Part shown: in pieces, positions 14,043 through 23,787 of the stretch
Layout of the letters: each line of letters opens with the position of its first letter
How positions within the stretch are numbered: position 1 is the stretch's first letter
Assembly: GCF_021029445.1 (NCBI RefSeq)
Contig: NZ_CP072610.1
Location: forward strand, 3,658,001-3,722,000
DNA length: 64,000 nt
Reading direction: 5' to 3'
DNA from: Pseudomonas wenzhouensis
GTDB taxonomy: Bacteria; Pseudomonadota; Gammaproteobacteria; Pseudomonadales; Pseudomonadaceae
Notes under the pieces: model-generated
Told to the model about the DNA's origin: nothing
The model's database searches: none
Seen by the model: only the letters and a program-made list of their open reading frames with translations
Made by a program: the position numbers and the translations under genes

Positions 14043-15419
14043 TTAGCGAACGCCGGCCTGACGCAGAGCAGCCGGAGTGTAGTCGCTGCTGGATGCCTTG
14101 TAGTTGAAGTCGTAGGCCTGTTTCTCCTCGTTCTTCATACCCAGGGCCAGGTAGCGACCGGACAGCAGGTCGTACAGAGTCTCCACGGTGTACCACGGCA
14201 CTTGCTTGTCGTAGTAGTACTGGGCATGCGCCTCAGCTACGCGCCACAGGGTGCCACGGCCGTCGTAGTGGTCGATCAGAGCGGCTTGCCAGGTGTCCTC
14301 ATCGATGTAGAAGTCACGCTTGCCATAGATGTGACGCTCGCCCGACTTCAGGGTCGCGGTCACGTGCCATACACGGTGCAGCTCGTAACGAGTCAGGTCC
14401 TGGTTGATGTGGCCAGCCTTGACGATATCGGAGTACTTCAGGCTGGGCGAATCGAGCTTGTAGGCGTTGTAGGGGATATAGATCTCCTTCTTGCCTTCCA
14501 GTTTCCAGTCGTAACGATCCGGCGCACCGTTGAACATGTCGAAGTTGTCGGAAGTACGCAGACCATCAGCGGCGGTACCCGGGCCATCGTAAGACACCTG
14601 CGGAGCACGACGCACGCGACGTTGACCGGCGTTGTACAGCCACGCCAGACGCGGCTCCTTCACCTGGTTGAGGGTTTCGTGCACCAGCAGCACGTTACCA
14701 GCCAGGCGAGACGGAGCAGTTACGCGCTGCTTGAAGTAGAACAGGACGTTGCTTTCCTTGCTCGCATCGAAGTCGGTCAGCGCATCACGGAAGGTGAACT
14801 CGTCCTGGAAGTAGACCAGCGAGTAGGAACCGTTCGGCTGCGGAGTCGCCTGAGTTACCAGGCGACGCACGCTACCACCACGGTAACGGGTGATGTGGTT
14901 CCAGATTGCTTCCAGGCCGTTCTGCGGAATCGGGAAGGGGTTGGCGGTCTGGAAGTTCTCCAGGCCGTTACCACCCTCTACCATCCTGGTGTTCACCGCG
15001 TTCTGCTTGGTCGCCTCCAGCACCGCAGCCGGCAGGCTGGCGGAGCGGTGAGTTGGGTAGACCGGCATCTTGTAGCTTTCTGGGTAGCGCTTGAACATCG
15101 CCAGCTGGCCGGGGGTCAGCTTGTCCTTGTACTGGTCGACGTTCTGCGCAGTGATGGTGAACAGCGGCTGTTCGTTGGCGAACGGATCGGCCAGGAAGCC
15201 TCGCGGATCGACCGCGCCGGCGTTGGCTGGCAGACCACCGGTCCAAGCAGGGATCGACCCATCGGCATTACCTGCCATTTCGGCACCGACCGGAGTCAGA
15301 GTACTGCCCAACTTCGCAGCTTCGTCAGGCGACACTGCCGCCATCACGCCGGTCGCCAGCAGAGACAGGGTCAGGACACCGCTTTGCCACAGTTTTTTTG
15401 TTGTTTTCATTTGCATCAT
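14043..15419 (-). CDS. DUF1329 (LolA/LolB-like fold) exported protein
   Basis: The 458-residue protein has a signal peptide (KKLWQSGVLTLSLLATGVMAA) and matches the DUF1329 family: VSPDEAAKLGSTLTPVGAEM near the start, NVDQYKDKLTPGQLAMFKRYPESY, and EDTWQAALIDHYDGRGTLWR near the end. The family is exported, has a LolB-like lipid-binding fold, and usually pairs with DUF1302, as here (24 bases between genes). A likely job is carrying a hydrophobic molecule through the periplasm. The exact start among ATG 15419/15416/15410 is unclear; GAGG supports the first two. Confidence 0.85.
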   Translation of the reverse strand: MMQMKTTKKLWQSGVLTLSLLATGVMAAVSPDEAAKLGSTLTPVGAEMAGNADGSIPAWTGGLPANAGAVDPRGFLADPFANEQPLFTITAQNVDQYKDKLTPGQLAMFKRYPESYKMPVYPTHRSASLPAAVLEATKQNAVNTRMVEGGNGLENFQTANPFPIPQNGLEAIWNHITRYRGGSVRRLVTQATPQPNGSYSLVYFQDEFTFRDALTDFDASKESNVLFYFKQRVTAPSRLAGNVLLVHETLNQVKEPRLAWLYNAGQRRVRRAPQVSYDGPGTAADGLRTSDNFDMFNGAPDRYDWKLEGKKEIYIPYNAYKLDSPSLKYSDIVKAGHINQDLTRYELHRVWHVTATLKSGERHIYGKRDFYIDEDTWQAALIDHYDGRGTLWRVAEAHAQYYYDKQVPWYTVETLYDLLSGRYLALGMKNEEKQAYDFNYKASSSDYTPAALRQAGVR

Positions 15420-15442
15420 GATTCCTCGAAATTCCTGGCCGC

Positions 15443-17443
15443 TTAGAAGCTCATACCGAAGCTGAGCGCAACGAAGTCACGGTCATCAATGGTGGAATAC
15501 TTGCCATCAAAGAAGTTGGTGTAGGACAGACTGGCGGTGTAGGTGTTCTGATAATCCGCATCCAGTCCGAGGCTGATAGCTTTACGGCCTTCTTCGAAGT
15601 TAGCCCCTGGGCCGGGCGAATAACCTTCTACGTCATGTGACCAAGCTACGCTCGGACGCAGGTTCACACCTGCCAAAGCATTGGGATAATCCCAGATGGC
15701 ACGAGCGCGGTAACCCCAAGAGTTGGCAGTGGTAAAGCCATCCTTATCACATGCCTTGCCGAGCATGCTGGCCGAGCTCCGACCGCCACCGGTACTGGCG
15801 TTCACAGGTCCGCACATATCACCCGCAGTGCCATAGATCGGATCGCGACCGTAGCGGATATCATCTTTGCTCTCCAAGCCACCGACATGGGTCCAACCTA
15901 CTTCACCCACCAGGGTCAAGCGCGATGCCCCCATGACCTGATCAAAGAAATGCGTGAATGTAGTTTGAATCTGCGTGATTTCCTTACGCTTGTAGCCATG
16001 AAGCAGACCGTCAGCGTCCGGACCGAGCGGAGACACCGCCGCATAAGGCGTACTATTGGTCCCACCCAGAGCGACCGGTAGGTTGAAGTTGATACCCCGC
16101 AGTCCGGCATAGAGCACATCAGTGGAGTTCAACTGCACCGGTGCATTAGGCCGATAGCTGATCTCGCCACTCCAGGCTGTTCCGGTTGGCAACGTTGTGG
16201 AGAAGCTCAAACCATAGAGTTTGATGTCTTCAGGATACTCTATGAAATAACCGCCGTTGGCTGCATAAGCCAGGGCGCCGACATTTGCAGCGCTAGCGCC
16301 AGCTTGCCCCGCTGCGGCCACCGGGCCTAAGCCACCACCGGTTAGTGCCGCATAGGTCTGGTCAAAGGTACCTTGAACCAATGCATCGATGGAACGCAAA
16401 GAAGAAGCACTCTGGCCTTTACCACTGAAAATAGGTGCCCGACTATGGTAGTTCATGAAGTAAGCGCCAAACTCTGTGTCCAACGGCTCGAACATATACC
16501 GGAAGGCAAGTCCCCACTGACCGTCATCTCGCGCATCCTTATCGCCATAGCGCGGAACAACCACCCCTTCAGAAGTAGAAGAAACCAGCGCCGCATTGCC
16601 GCCCAACAACGTATTAAGATTTGTCAGACTGCCGTTGATTTGAGCCAGTTGAGCCGGTGACAGAGATGCTAGGACGTTAAGGTTCTGGTCACATCCATCG
16701 GCGACGATATCAGCCTGGGAAAAGAACGTTCCGCAGTTATCCACCACGGTCTGATCCCACTCAAGCTGATAGAAGGCCTCCATGGAAAGGTTGTCTGTCA
16801 GGCTCTGGGCGATATAGAACATGTTGACCGGAATTAAGCCCTCTTTGATCTCAGCACCAGGGCGACGAAAGGCAGCCACATCAACGGGGTTGATGGCGTT
16901 GATACCGTTCTGAATAAAGGTACTTTCGCCCCAACTAACGACCTGTTTGCCCAAGCGCACCGAACCAGGCTGATTGCCGATGGCGTAGTTGTGATAGACG
17001 AATGCGTCGAGGATTTCACCGCCGGAAGACTTTGCCCCCTCCTTGCGGTTGCTATCGCTGATGTCCTTGAACTCACGCCCCTCGTCCTTCAATTCGAAGT
17101 CGTACCAATACTTGCCGCGCACGAACACTCCGGTATCGCCATAGCGCAATTCCAGATCGTGGATACCCTTAAAGATCTTCGAGAAGGTTTCACCACGTTT
17201 GAAGTTGAGGTGACCATCATCGGAGGTCTGGGAGAGACCGCGACCGCCGTTGTTCACGCCAATCAGGTCCTTATTAGGCTTTGAAGTCGACCAGCTAGCA
17301 CCGACCGACAGCGACGAGTCGAACTGCCCTTCGATTTCACCGATATTGAAAGTGACGCCGAATGCCGGAGCGGCAAGGGTGGAAGCGAGGCTGACGGCCA
17401 GCGGCAGTTTTGCCAAGCGCCAGTAGGGTGTTGTTTTTGTCAT
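15443..17443 (-). CDS. DUF1302 outer-membrane beta-barrel-like protein
   Basis: The 666-residue protein begins with a signal peptide (LPLAVSLASTLAAPAFG) followed by VTFNIGEIEGQFDSSLSVGASW, the DUF1302 opening. It contains many alternating beta-strand segments and ends in aromatic DDRDFVALSFGMSF, a usual outer-membrane barrel terminus. DUF1302 proteins are found with DUF1329 partners in uptake or use of hydrophobic compounds. It is the first gene of the pair, with GGAG before ATG 17443. Family firm; substrate unknown, but the acyl-CoA ligase next door suggests fatty-acid-like molecules. Confidence 0.85.
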   Translation of the reverse strand: MTKTTPYWRLAKLPLAVSLASTLAAPAFGVTFNIGEIEGQFDSSLSVGASWSTSKPNKDLIGVNNGGRGLSQTSDDGHLNFKRGETFSKIFKGIHDLELRYGDTGVFVRGKYWYDFELKDEGREFKDISDSNRKEGAKSSGGEILDAFVYHNYAIGNQPGSVRLGKQVVSWGESTFIQNGINAINPVDVAAFRRPGAEIKEGLIPVNMFYIAQSLTDNLSMEAFYQLEWDQTVVDNCGTFFSQADIVADGCDQNLNVLASLSPAQLAQINGSLTNLNTLLGGNAALVSSTSEGVVVPRYGDKDARDDGQWGLAFRYMFEPLDTEFGAYFMNYHSRAPIFSGKGQSASSLRSIDALVQGTFDQTYAALTGGGLGPVAAAGQAGASAANVGALAYAANGGYFIEYPEDIKLYGLSFSTTLPTGTAWSGEISYRPNAPVQLNSTDVLYAGLRGINFNLPVALGGTNSTPYAAVSPLGPDADGLLHGYKRKEITQIQTTFTHFFDQVMGASRLTLVGEVGWTHVGGLESKDDIRYGRDPIYGTAGDMCGPVNASTGGGRSSASMLGKACDKDGFTTANSWGYRARAIWDYPNALAGVNLRPSVAWSHDVEGYSPGPGANFEEGRKAISLGLDADYQNTYTASLSYTNFFDGKYSTIDDRDFVALSFGMSF

Positions 17444-17660
17444 CGACGCTACTCCATGTGTTTTTTGTTATGGATGCTTTGACTATAGCCAGCAGGTGGT
17501 ACTGCTTGATCCCTCGAAAGTGTGATTTGCAGCCCCCAGACACTCTGGCGCGCAGGTTTCAGACCCTGCACCCAGTCAAGCATGGACGGGAAACAGCAAT
17601 TAGCAAGCCAAACGCTTGTTTGACTGACCAGTCACTTTAACCAGCCAGTCAACTCGCACC

Positions 17661-19343
17661 TCACAGCGTGGACAGGAACGCGCTGCCAGCCTCCTGCCAC
17701 TGGGCGATTTCGACGCGGATGCGCTTCTTGTCCAGTTTCCCGACACTGGTCTTGGGAATTTCAGTAACAAGGGCGATCTGCGTGGGAATCGCCCACTTGT
17801 TGATATGACCCTGCTCGACGAAAGGCTTGAGGTGCTCCTTCAGCCCCCTGGCATCCAGCCCCTGCTCTTCGCGCAGCACCAGCAGTGCGAACGGACGTTC
17901 GCCCCATTGCGGATCAGGCACCCCCACCACCGCCACTTCGCGCACTGCCGGGTGGCGGCTAATCAGGTCTTCCAGCTCCAGCGACGAAATCCATTCCCCC
18001 CCGGTCTTGATCACATCCTTGATACGGTCACGAATCTCGATGAAGCCCATACCATCGATGGTTGCCACATCGCCGGTGTGCAGCCAACCGTGCGCCCAGA
18101 GTTCTTCGCCCTTCTCCGCCTCACGGAAATAGCCCTGGGTCAGCCAGGGTGCACGCAACACCAGCTCACCCTGCGCCTCGCCGTCGCTCGGCAGCAGCTT
18201 ACCGTCGGCGTCCATGATCGCGGCCTCGACCAGCGGCACCGGAATACCGGCCTTGATCCGGTAAGTGGTGCGCTCGTCCTCGCTACCCGCGCGCAGTTCC
18301 TCGTTGAGGTAGGCACAGGAGATCAGCGGACAGGTCTCGGACATGCCATAAGCCGCCGTCAATTGAATACCCCGCTCTTTCGCCGTTTCGTACAGCGAGC
18401 GATTGAGCGCGCTGCCGCCAATGATCATCTTCATGCCGCCGAAGTCATGGCCCTGCGCACCTGGCGCGCCCAGCACCATCTGCAGAATGGTCGGCACGCA
18501 GTGGGAGAAGGTGACCTTTTCCTCCTTGATCAGACGGCAAAGCAGATCCGGCTCATAGCGACCGGGATACACCTGCTTGACCCCGAGCATGGTGGCCACG
18601 TAAGGCACGCCCCAGGCATGCACGTGGAACATGGGCGTGATCGGCATGTAGACATCGTCGTTGCCGAGCAGGCGGATGCTGTCCAGGCCGCCCATGGTGG
18701 TCGCCATGGACATCGTGTGCAGCACCAGTTGCCGATGCGTGAAGTACACGCCCTTGGGATTACCGGTGGTGCCGGTGGTATAGAAGGTAGTGGCCACCGA
18801 GTTTTCGTCGAAATCGGCGAAGTCGTAGTGCGAATCGGCCGTCGCTAGCAGGCTCTCGTACTCGCCGACGAGGTTCGGCAACTCGGCGCTCCTGTCCTCG
18901 CCATCGGTCAGCAGCAAGGTCTTCTCGACCGTGGTCAGTTGCCCGGCAATGCCGTTGTACAGCGGCACGAACTCGCTGTTGACCAGCACGAAGCGATCCT
19001 CGGCGTGGTTCATGGTGTAGAGGATCTGATCCGGCGACAGGCGAATGTTGATGGTGTGCAGTACCGCGCCAAGCATGGGAATGGCGAACATGCACTCGAG
19101 ATAACGGTGGCTGTCCCAGTCCATGACCGCCACGGTATCGCCGGCCTTGACCCCCGCCTCGCTGAGCACATTGGCCAGACGGGCGACACGCTCGTTGAAG
19201 GTGGCATAGCTGTAGCGCAGCTTGTCGCGATAGACGATTTCGCGGGTTTTCTCGTAACGACTGCCAGATAACAGCAGGCGCTTGATCAGCAACGGATAGG
19301 CATGAGCATTTTCGGCGGGAGGAATCAGTCGGGTTTGCAGCAT
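17661..19343 (-). CDS. AlkK-like medium/long-chain acyl-CoA ligase
   Basis: The 560-residue AMP-forming ligase has the AMP-binding motif FYTTGTTGNPKGVYFTHRQL at about residue 180, then AYGMSETCP, WLHTGDVATIDGMGFIEIRDR and the adenylation lysine region ETSVGKLDKKRIR-like KTSVGKLDKKRI near the end. It activates a carboxylic acid with CoA. I use ATG 19343 because AAGG stands six bases before it. It resembles AlkK and shares the strand with DUF1302/DUF1329 downstream, and diverges from the thiolase. A medium-chain fatty acid is the likely substrate class. Confidence 0.85.
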   Translation of the reverse strand: MLQTRLIPPAENAHAYPLLIKRLLLSGSRYEKTREIVYRDKLRYSYATFNERVARLANVLSEAGVKAGDTVAVMDWDSHRYLECMFAIPMLGAVLHTINIRLSPDQILYTMNHAEDRFVLVNSEFVPLYNGIAGQLTTVEKTLLLTDGEDRSAELPNLVGEYESLLATADSHYDFADFDENSVATTFYTTGTTGNPKGVYFTHRQLVLHTMSMATTMGGLDSIRLLGNDDVYMPITPMFHVHAWGVPYVATMLGVKQVYPGRYEPDLLCRLIKEEKVTFSHCVPTILQMVLGAPGAQGHDFGGMKMIIGGSALNRSLYETAKERGIQLTAAYGMSETCPLISCAYLNEELRAGSEDERTTYRIKAGIPVPLVEAAIMDADGKLLPSDGEAQGELVLRAPWLTQGYFREAEKGEELWAHGWLHTGDVATIDGMGFIEIRDRIKDVIKTGGEWISSLELEDLISRHPAVREVAVVGVPDPQWGERPFALLVLREEQGLDARGLKEHLKPFVEQGHINKWAIPTQIALVTEIPKTSVGKLDKKRIRVEIAQWQEAGSAFLSTL

Positions 19344-19534
19344 GAAATCACCTTGAGGCACGCGAGGAATGGTTATGCGGTGACTCTAGAGGGGCTCGCG
19401 CAGCGCTAAATCAGCCCAAAGAATGATTTGCCATGTGACCCTATGACCACTTTTAGTCACAGGTTAGAATCAAGCCAACCTGCCAGTCCTGAAAAAGACT
19501 GTATCCCACGACATTTTCAATTCGAGGTAGCAAC

Positions 19535-20710
19535 ATGTCCGATATCGTCATCGTCAGCGGTGCACGCACCCCCATGGGCGGTTTCCAGGGCAGCCTGGCC
19601 AGCGTGCCGGCTGTCGAACTGGGTGCCGCCGCCATCCGTGAAGCCGTCAACCGTGCCGGTATCGAGCCGGCCGACGTGCAGGAAGTGATCATGGGCTGCG
19701 TGCTGCCCGCCGGCCTCAAACAAGGCCCGGCCCGTCAGGCATCGCTCAATGCCGGCCTGCCCGCCGCCACGGGCTGCACCACCATCAACAAGCTGTGTGG
19801 CTCGGGCATGAAGGCGGTCATGATGGCTTTCGACTCGCTTAAAGCCGGCTGCAATCAGGTGATGATCGCCGGCGGCATGGAAAGCATGTCCAACGCGCCT
19901 TATGTGCTGGAAAAAGCCCGTACCGGCCTGCGCATGGGCCATGGCGAGATCAAGGATCATATGTTCCTCGATGGCCTGGAAGACGCGCGCACTGGTCGCC
20001 TGATGGGCTCTTTCGCTCAAGAGACTGCCGATAAATACGGCATCACCCGCGAGGAAATGGACGCCTATGCCATCGAATCGCTACGTCGCGCGCAGGCGGC
20101 GATCAAGGATGGTTCCCTGGACGCCGAAATCGTCCCGATCACCGTTACTTCGCGCAAGGGCGAAGTGGTGGTCAAGGATGACGAACAGCCGCTGACGGCC
20201 AACCTGGACAAGATCCCGACACTCAAGCCCGCTTTCAAGAAAGACGGCACCATCACCGCCGCCAACGCCAGCTCGATCTCCGACGGCGCCAGCGCACTGC
20301 TATTGATGACTGCTGATGAAGCCGCCAAGCGCGGTCTCAAGCCCCTGGCCAAGGTGGTTGCCCATGCGACCCAGAGTCAGGACCCGAGCGAGTTCACCCT
20401 GGCCCCCATCGGTGCCATGAGCAACCTGCTGAAGAAGACCGGCTGGAGCAAAGACGAAGTCGATCTGTTCGAGATCAACGAAGCCTTCGCCATGGTGACC
20501 ATGCTGGCCATACGCGAACACGGCCTGGATCACGCCAAGGTCAACGTCTTCGGCGGTGCCTGCGCCCAGGGTCACCCGGTCGGCTCTACCGGCTCGCGGA
20601 TCATCCTCACCCTGATCAACGCCCTGCAGATAAAAGGTGGCAAACGCGGTATCGCCTCGCTGTGCATCGGCGGCGGCGAAGCGACAGCAGTGGCCATCGA
20701 ACTGCTGTAA
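19535..20710 (+). CDS. Acetyl-CoA C-acetyltransferase (thiolase)
   Basis: The 391-residue thiolase has the nucleophile Cys in INKLCGSGMKA, the His of GGACAQGHPVGSTGSR and the second Cys in CIGGGEATAVAIE, so all catalytic residues are present. It starts MSDIVIVSGARTPMGGF. The enzyme cleaves or forms acetoacetyl-CoA-type thioesters and fits after the divergent acyl-CoA ligase in fatty acid breakdown. GAGG before the ATG and a strong terminator behind make it a single-gene unit. Confidence 0.9.
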   Translation: MSDIVIVSGARTPMGGFQGSLASVPAVELGAAAIREAVNRAGIEPADVQEVIMGCVLPAGLKQGPARQASLNAGLPAATGCTTINKLCGSGMKAVMMAFDSLKAGCNQVMIAGGMESMSNAPYVLEKARTGLRMGHGEIKDHMFLDGLEDARTGRLMGSFAQETADKYGITREEMDAYAIESLRRAQAAIKDGSLDAEIVPITVTSRKGEVVVKDDEQPLTANLDKIPTLKPAFKKDGTITAANASSISDGASALLLMTADEAAKRGLKPLAKVVAHATQSQDPSEFTLAPIGAMSNLLKKTGWSKDEVDLFEINEAFAMVTMLAIREHGLDHAKVNVFGGACAQGHPVGSTGSRIILTLINALQIKGGKRGIASLCIGGGEATAVAIELL

Positions 20711-20726
20711 ACCAGCCCATCACCAA

Positions 20727-20750
20727 AGAGCCCCGCAGTTGCGGGGCTCT
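20727..20750. terminator. Bidirectional terminator thiolase/lysE
   Basis: AGAGCCCCGC pairs with GCGGGGCTCT around AGTT, followed by TTCGTTT, between two convergent genes. Confidence 0.85.
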
Positions 20751-20755
20751 TTCGT

Positions 20756-21385
20756 TTAGCGCATTTCGCTCAGCGCCAGCTTCACACCAATCCCCACCAG
20801 CACTGCGCCCATCAGCCGGTCGAACCAGTGGCCCATGCGGGCGAAACCGGCGCGCACGCGCTGCTGGCTGAACAGCCAGGCCACCAGGCAGAACCAGAAC
20901 GCCGTCGCCAATGCCAGATAGAGGCCATAACCGGCCTGCACCGCCACTGGCGTATGCGGGTTGATCACCACGGTGAACAGCGACAGGAAGAACAGCGTCG
21001 CCTTGGGGTTCAGGCCGTTGGTGATGAACCCCGTGACGAAAGCCCCACGACCGCTACGCGCACCTGCCGCCAGACTCAACTCGGCGCTGGCCGGGTCAGC
21101 CGGGCGCGCGCGCAGCGCCTTGATGCCGATGTACAGCAGGTAAGCCGCTGCCAGCCACTTCAAGGCATTGAACAGCACGATGGACTGCGACACGATCAGG
21201 CCGATACCGAGCAACGAATAAGTGACGTGCACCAGAATCCCGCTGCCCACCCCCAACGCCGTGAACACCCCGGCACGGCGACCGAAGCCAACGCTCTCAC
21301 GCACGACGATGGCGAAATCCGGCCCCGGACTGGCCACTGCCAGCAGATGAATCAGGGCAACGGTGAGAAATTCACTCCAGTACAT
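20756..21385 (-). CDS. LysE/RhtB family amino-acid exporter
   Basis: The 209-residue membrane protein has about six hydrophobic segments and the LysE opening HLLAVASPGPDFAIVVRESV. The middle NGLNPKATLFFLSLFTVVI is a family signature. It exports amino acids or similar small molecules through the inner membrane. I use the ATG at 21385 (MYWSEFL) because GGAG lies six bases upstream; the longer frame adds an arginine-rich non-family stretch. It diverges from hprA. Confidence 0.85.
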   Translation of the reverse strand: MYWSEFLTVALIHLLAVASPGPDFAIVVRESVGFGRRAGVFTALGVGSGILVHVTYSLLGIGLIVSQSIVLFNALKWLAAAYLLYIGIKALRARPADPASAELSLAAGARSGRGAFVTGFITNGLNPKATLFFLSLFTVVINPHTPVAVQAGYGLYLALATAFWFCLVAWLFSQQRVRAGFARMGHWFDRLMGAVLVGIGVKLALSEMR

Positions 21386-21464
21386 GGCGGCTCCGCATCG
21401 ACGATGAAGGTCTGGTAGGCTCGCCAATCTACTCCTGCGATCTTCCTGCGAAAAGGTACAGCTG

Positions 21465-22430
21465 ATGAGCAACAGCCCACGCGCCGTCTTCCTCGACCAC
21501 GCCTCCCTCGACCTGGGTGACCTCGATATGCAACCGCTGCATCAGGCCTTCGCCGAGCTGACCCTGCACGCGCATACGCGTCCGGATCAGGTCGCCGAAC
21601 GCCTGCAGGGCGCTCAGGTTGCCATCAGCAACAAGGTACCGCTGGACGCCGCCACCTTCGCCGCCTGCCCCGAGCTGAAGCTGGTGCTGGTGTCCGCCAC
21701 CGGCACCAACAATATCGACCTCAAAGCCGCCAGCGCCCACGGTGTGACCGTGTGCAACTGCCAGGGCTACGGCACGCCATCAGTGGCACAACACACCTTG
21801 ATGTTGCTGCTGGCACTGGCCACGCGCCTGCCCGATTACCAGCGCGACATCGCCGCAGGACGCTGGCAACAAGCCAGTCAGTTCTGTCTGCTCGACCACC
21901 CCATCGTCGAGCTGGAAGGCAAGACCCTGGGCATGCTCGGCCATGGCGAACTGGGCGGCGCCGTTGCCCGCCTGGCCGAAGCCTTCGGCATGCGCGTGCT
22001 GCTCGGCCAGTTGCCCGGCCGCCCGGCGCGCGCCGATCGCCTGCCGCTGCACGAACTGTTGCCACAGGTCGATGCCCTGACCCTGCACTGCCCGCTCAAC
22101 GAGCAGACGCGCAACATGATCGGTGCGCAGGAACTGGCGCTGATGAAGTCGCGCGCCTTCCTGATCAATACCGCACGCGGCGGTCTGGTCGATGAACAGG
22201 CATTAGCCGATGCCTTGCGCAGCAGCCATCTGGGCGGTGCGGCAACCGACGTACTGACTCAGGAGCCACCGAAAGATGGCAACCCGCTACTGGACGCTGA
22301 CATCCCGCGTCTGATCATCACCCCACACAGCGCCTGGGGCAGCCAGGAAGCTCGCCAGCGCATCGTCGGGCAGATGGTCGAGAACGCAGCCGGCTTCTTC
22401 GCCGGTGCGCCGCTGCGAGTCGTCGGGTAA
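21465..22430 (+). CDS. hprA: D-2-hydroxyacid dehydrogenase (glycerate/hydroxypyruvate type)
   Basis: The 321-residue enzyme has an NAD-binding motif [21 protein letters not shown], catalytic Arg in [14 protein letters not shown], Glu in [14 protein letters not shown] and His in ITPHSAWGS. The pattern fits glycerate dehydrogenases that reduce hydroxypyruvate or glyoxylate. It stands alone before rsmC. The substrate is assigned by family resemblance only. Confidence 0.82.
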   Translation: MSNSPRAVFLDHASLDLGDLDMQPLHQAFAELTLHAHTRPDQVAERLQGAQVAISNKVPLDAATFAACPELKLVLVSATGTNNIDLKAASAHGVTVCNCQGYGTPSVAQHTLMLLLALATRLPDYQRDIAAGRWQQASQFCLLDHPIVELEGKTLGMLGHGELGGAVARLAEAFGMRVLLGQLPGRPARADRLPLHELLPQVDALTLHCPLNEQTRNMIGAQELALMKSRAFLINTARGGLVDEQALADALRSSHLGGAATDVLTQEPPKDGNPLLDADIPRLIITPHSAWGSQEARQRIVGQMVENAAGFFAGAPLRVVG

Positions 22431-22543
22431 GCTGCGCAGCTTTTCAGGAAGCGGCGGGCCGGCGCTGCGCTTTGGTAGCAATGCCTCGGTTTCATTCTCC
22501 CGGCCCTCTTACTTTTCCGCATCACAGATTTGTAGGAAGCACC

Positions 22544-23539
22544 ATGGATCCGCGAAGCGAAGTTCTCCTGCGCCAGGCTGAATTGTTCGGTGGCGAACTG
22601 CTGTTGGCCGGCCTGCCGGCTGACGATCTGCTCGGCGCCCTGCCTCAGGCACGCGGCTGGAACTGGCATGCGGGCGACCAGGCATTGCTTACCGCACGCT
22701 TTGCCGGTCGCACTCACTTCGCCACAGGCATGCCCGATGGCGACTACCACGCTGCCGTGCTGTTCCTGCCCAAATCCCGCGAACTGGCCGATTACCTGCT
22801 GCAAGCGCTGGCCTCGCGCCTGGGCGGCAAGCCGCTGTACCTGGTCGGTGAAAAACGTGGCGGTATCGAACGTGCGGCAAAACAGCTGGCAGCTTATGGC
22901 AAGCCACGCAAGCTCGACAGCGCGCGGCACTGCCAACTCTGGTGCGTCGAGGTGGAGCAGGCGCCGTCTGTGCCGGATCTGCACGCCCTGGCGCAGAGCT
23001 ACTCATTGCCGCTGGCCGACGGTGCCCTGGAGATCGTCACCCTGCCCGGCGTGTTCGCCCATGGCCGCCTGGATCGCGGCAGCGCATTGCTGCTCGAGCA
23101 TCTGGATGACCTGCCCAGCGGCCACCTGCTCGATTTCGGCTGCGGTGCCGGCGTACTCGGCGCTGCGCTCAAAAGGCGTTACCCAGACAGCGAGCTGAGC
23201 CTGCTGGATGTTGACGCCTTCGCCCTGGAAAGTAGCCGCCTGACCCTGGCACGTAACGGCCTGTCAGCCAACCTGATCGCCGGTACGGGGATCGAATCGG
23301 CACCCGAGGGACTCAGCGCCATCGTCAGCAACCCGCCGTTCCATCAAGGTGTGCATACCGATTACCAGGCCAGCGAGAACCTGCTGAGCCAGGCTGCGCG
23401 CCACCTGGTTAAAGGTGGCGAGTTGCGTCTGGTGGCCAACAGCTTCCTCAAGTATCCGCCTCTGATCGAGCGCCATCTCGGCCCTTGCCGCACCCTGGCC
23501 GAGGCAGAGGGTTTTCGCATCTACAGTACCCGTCGCTGA
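22544..23539 (+). CDS. rsmC: 16S rRNA (guanine1207-N2)-methyltransferase RsmC
   Basis: The 331-residue protein has two methyltransferase-like halves. The C-terminal active one shows the SAM motif [15 protein letters not shown] and the catalytic [12 protein letters not shown]. It methylates G1207 of 16S rRNA in the 30S subunit. The start at 22544 ([15 protein letters not shown]) has AGGA before it; the longer frame from 22472 adds non-conserved residues. A Mn2+ riboswitch follows, so transcription of the next gene is controlled separately. Confidence 0.92.
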   Translation: MDPRSEVLLRQAELFGGELLLAGLPADDLLGALPQARGWNWHAGDQALLTARFAGRTHFATGMPDGDYHAAVLFLPKSRELADYLLQALASRLGGKPLYLVGEKRGGIERAAKQLAAYGKPRKLDSARHCQLWCVEVEQAPSVPDLHALAQSYSLPLADGALEIVTLPGVFAHGRLDRGSALLLEHLDDLPSGHLLDFGCGAGVLGAALKRRYPDSELSLLDVDAFALESSRLTLARNGLSANLIAGTGIESAPEGLSAIVSNPPFHQGVHTDYQASENLLSQAARHLVKGGELRLVANSFLKYPPLIERHLGPCRTLAEAEGFRIYSTRR

Positions 23540-23584
23540 ATTGGGCTTGCTCCCAACGCAACGCTTGGGCACAATTGCGCCCGT

Positions 23585-23780
23585 CCTAGGGGAGTAGTCT
23601 CCCGCGAGCGCCCTGCTCGCCCGGTATGCGTCAACACACTTGCTCCGCAGAGCATGGCGTATACGACCCAAGGCCTTCACAGAGAGGCCTGCGGTTTGAC
23701 AAGACCTATGACACGCACAACCTATACCCGGGGCGGGAAGGTCGTTCGTGTCATAAGCCGTGTCGACCCGCCCCTTTAGG
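23585..23780 (+). ncRNA. yybP-ykoY manganese riboswitch
   Basis: The leader begins with AGGGGAGTAGTCTCCCGC, the conserved start of yybP-ykoY RNAs, and has a later C/G-rich conserved part (CCTATACCCGGGGCGGG at about 23723). It ends just before the ribosome site of a UPF0016/GDT1 exporter, the classic Mn2+-controlled target. In this RNA class Mn2+ binding turns expression on. The match is by eye. Confidence 0.8.
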
Positions 23781-23787
23781 AAACCTG

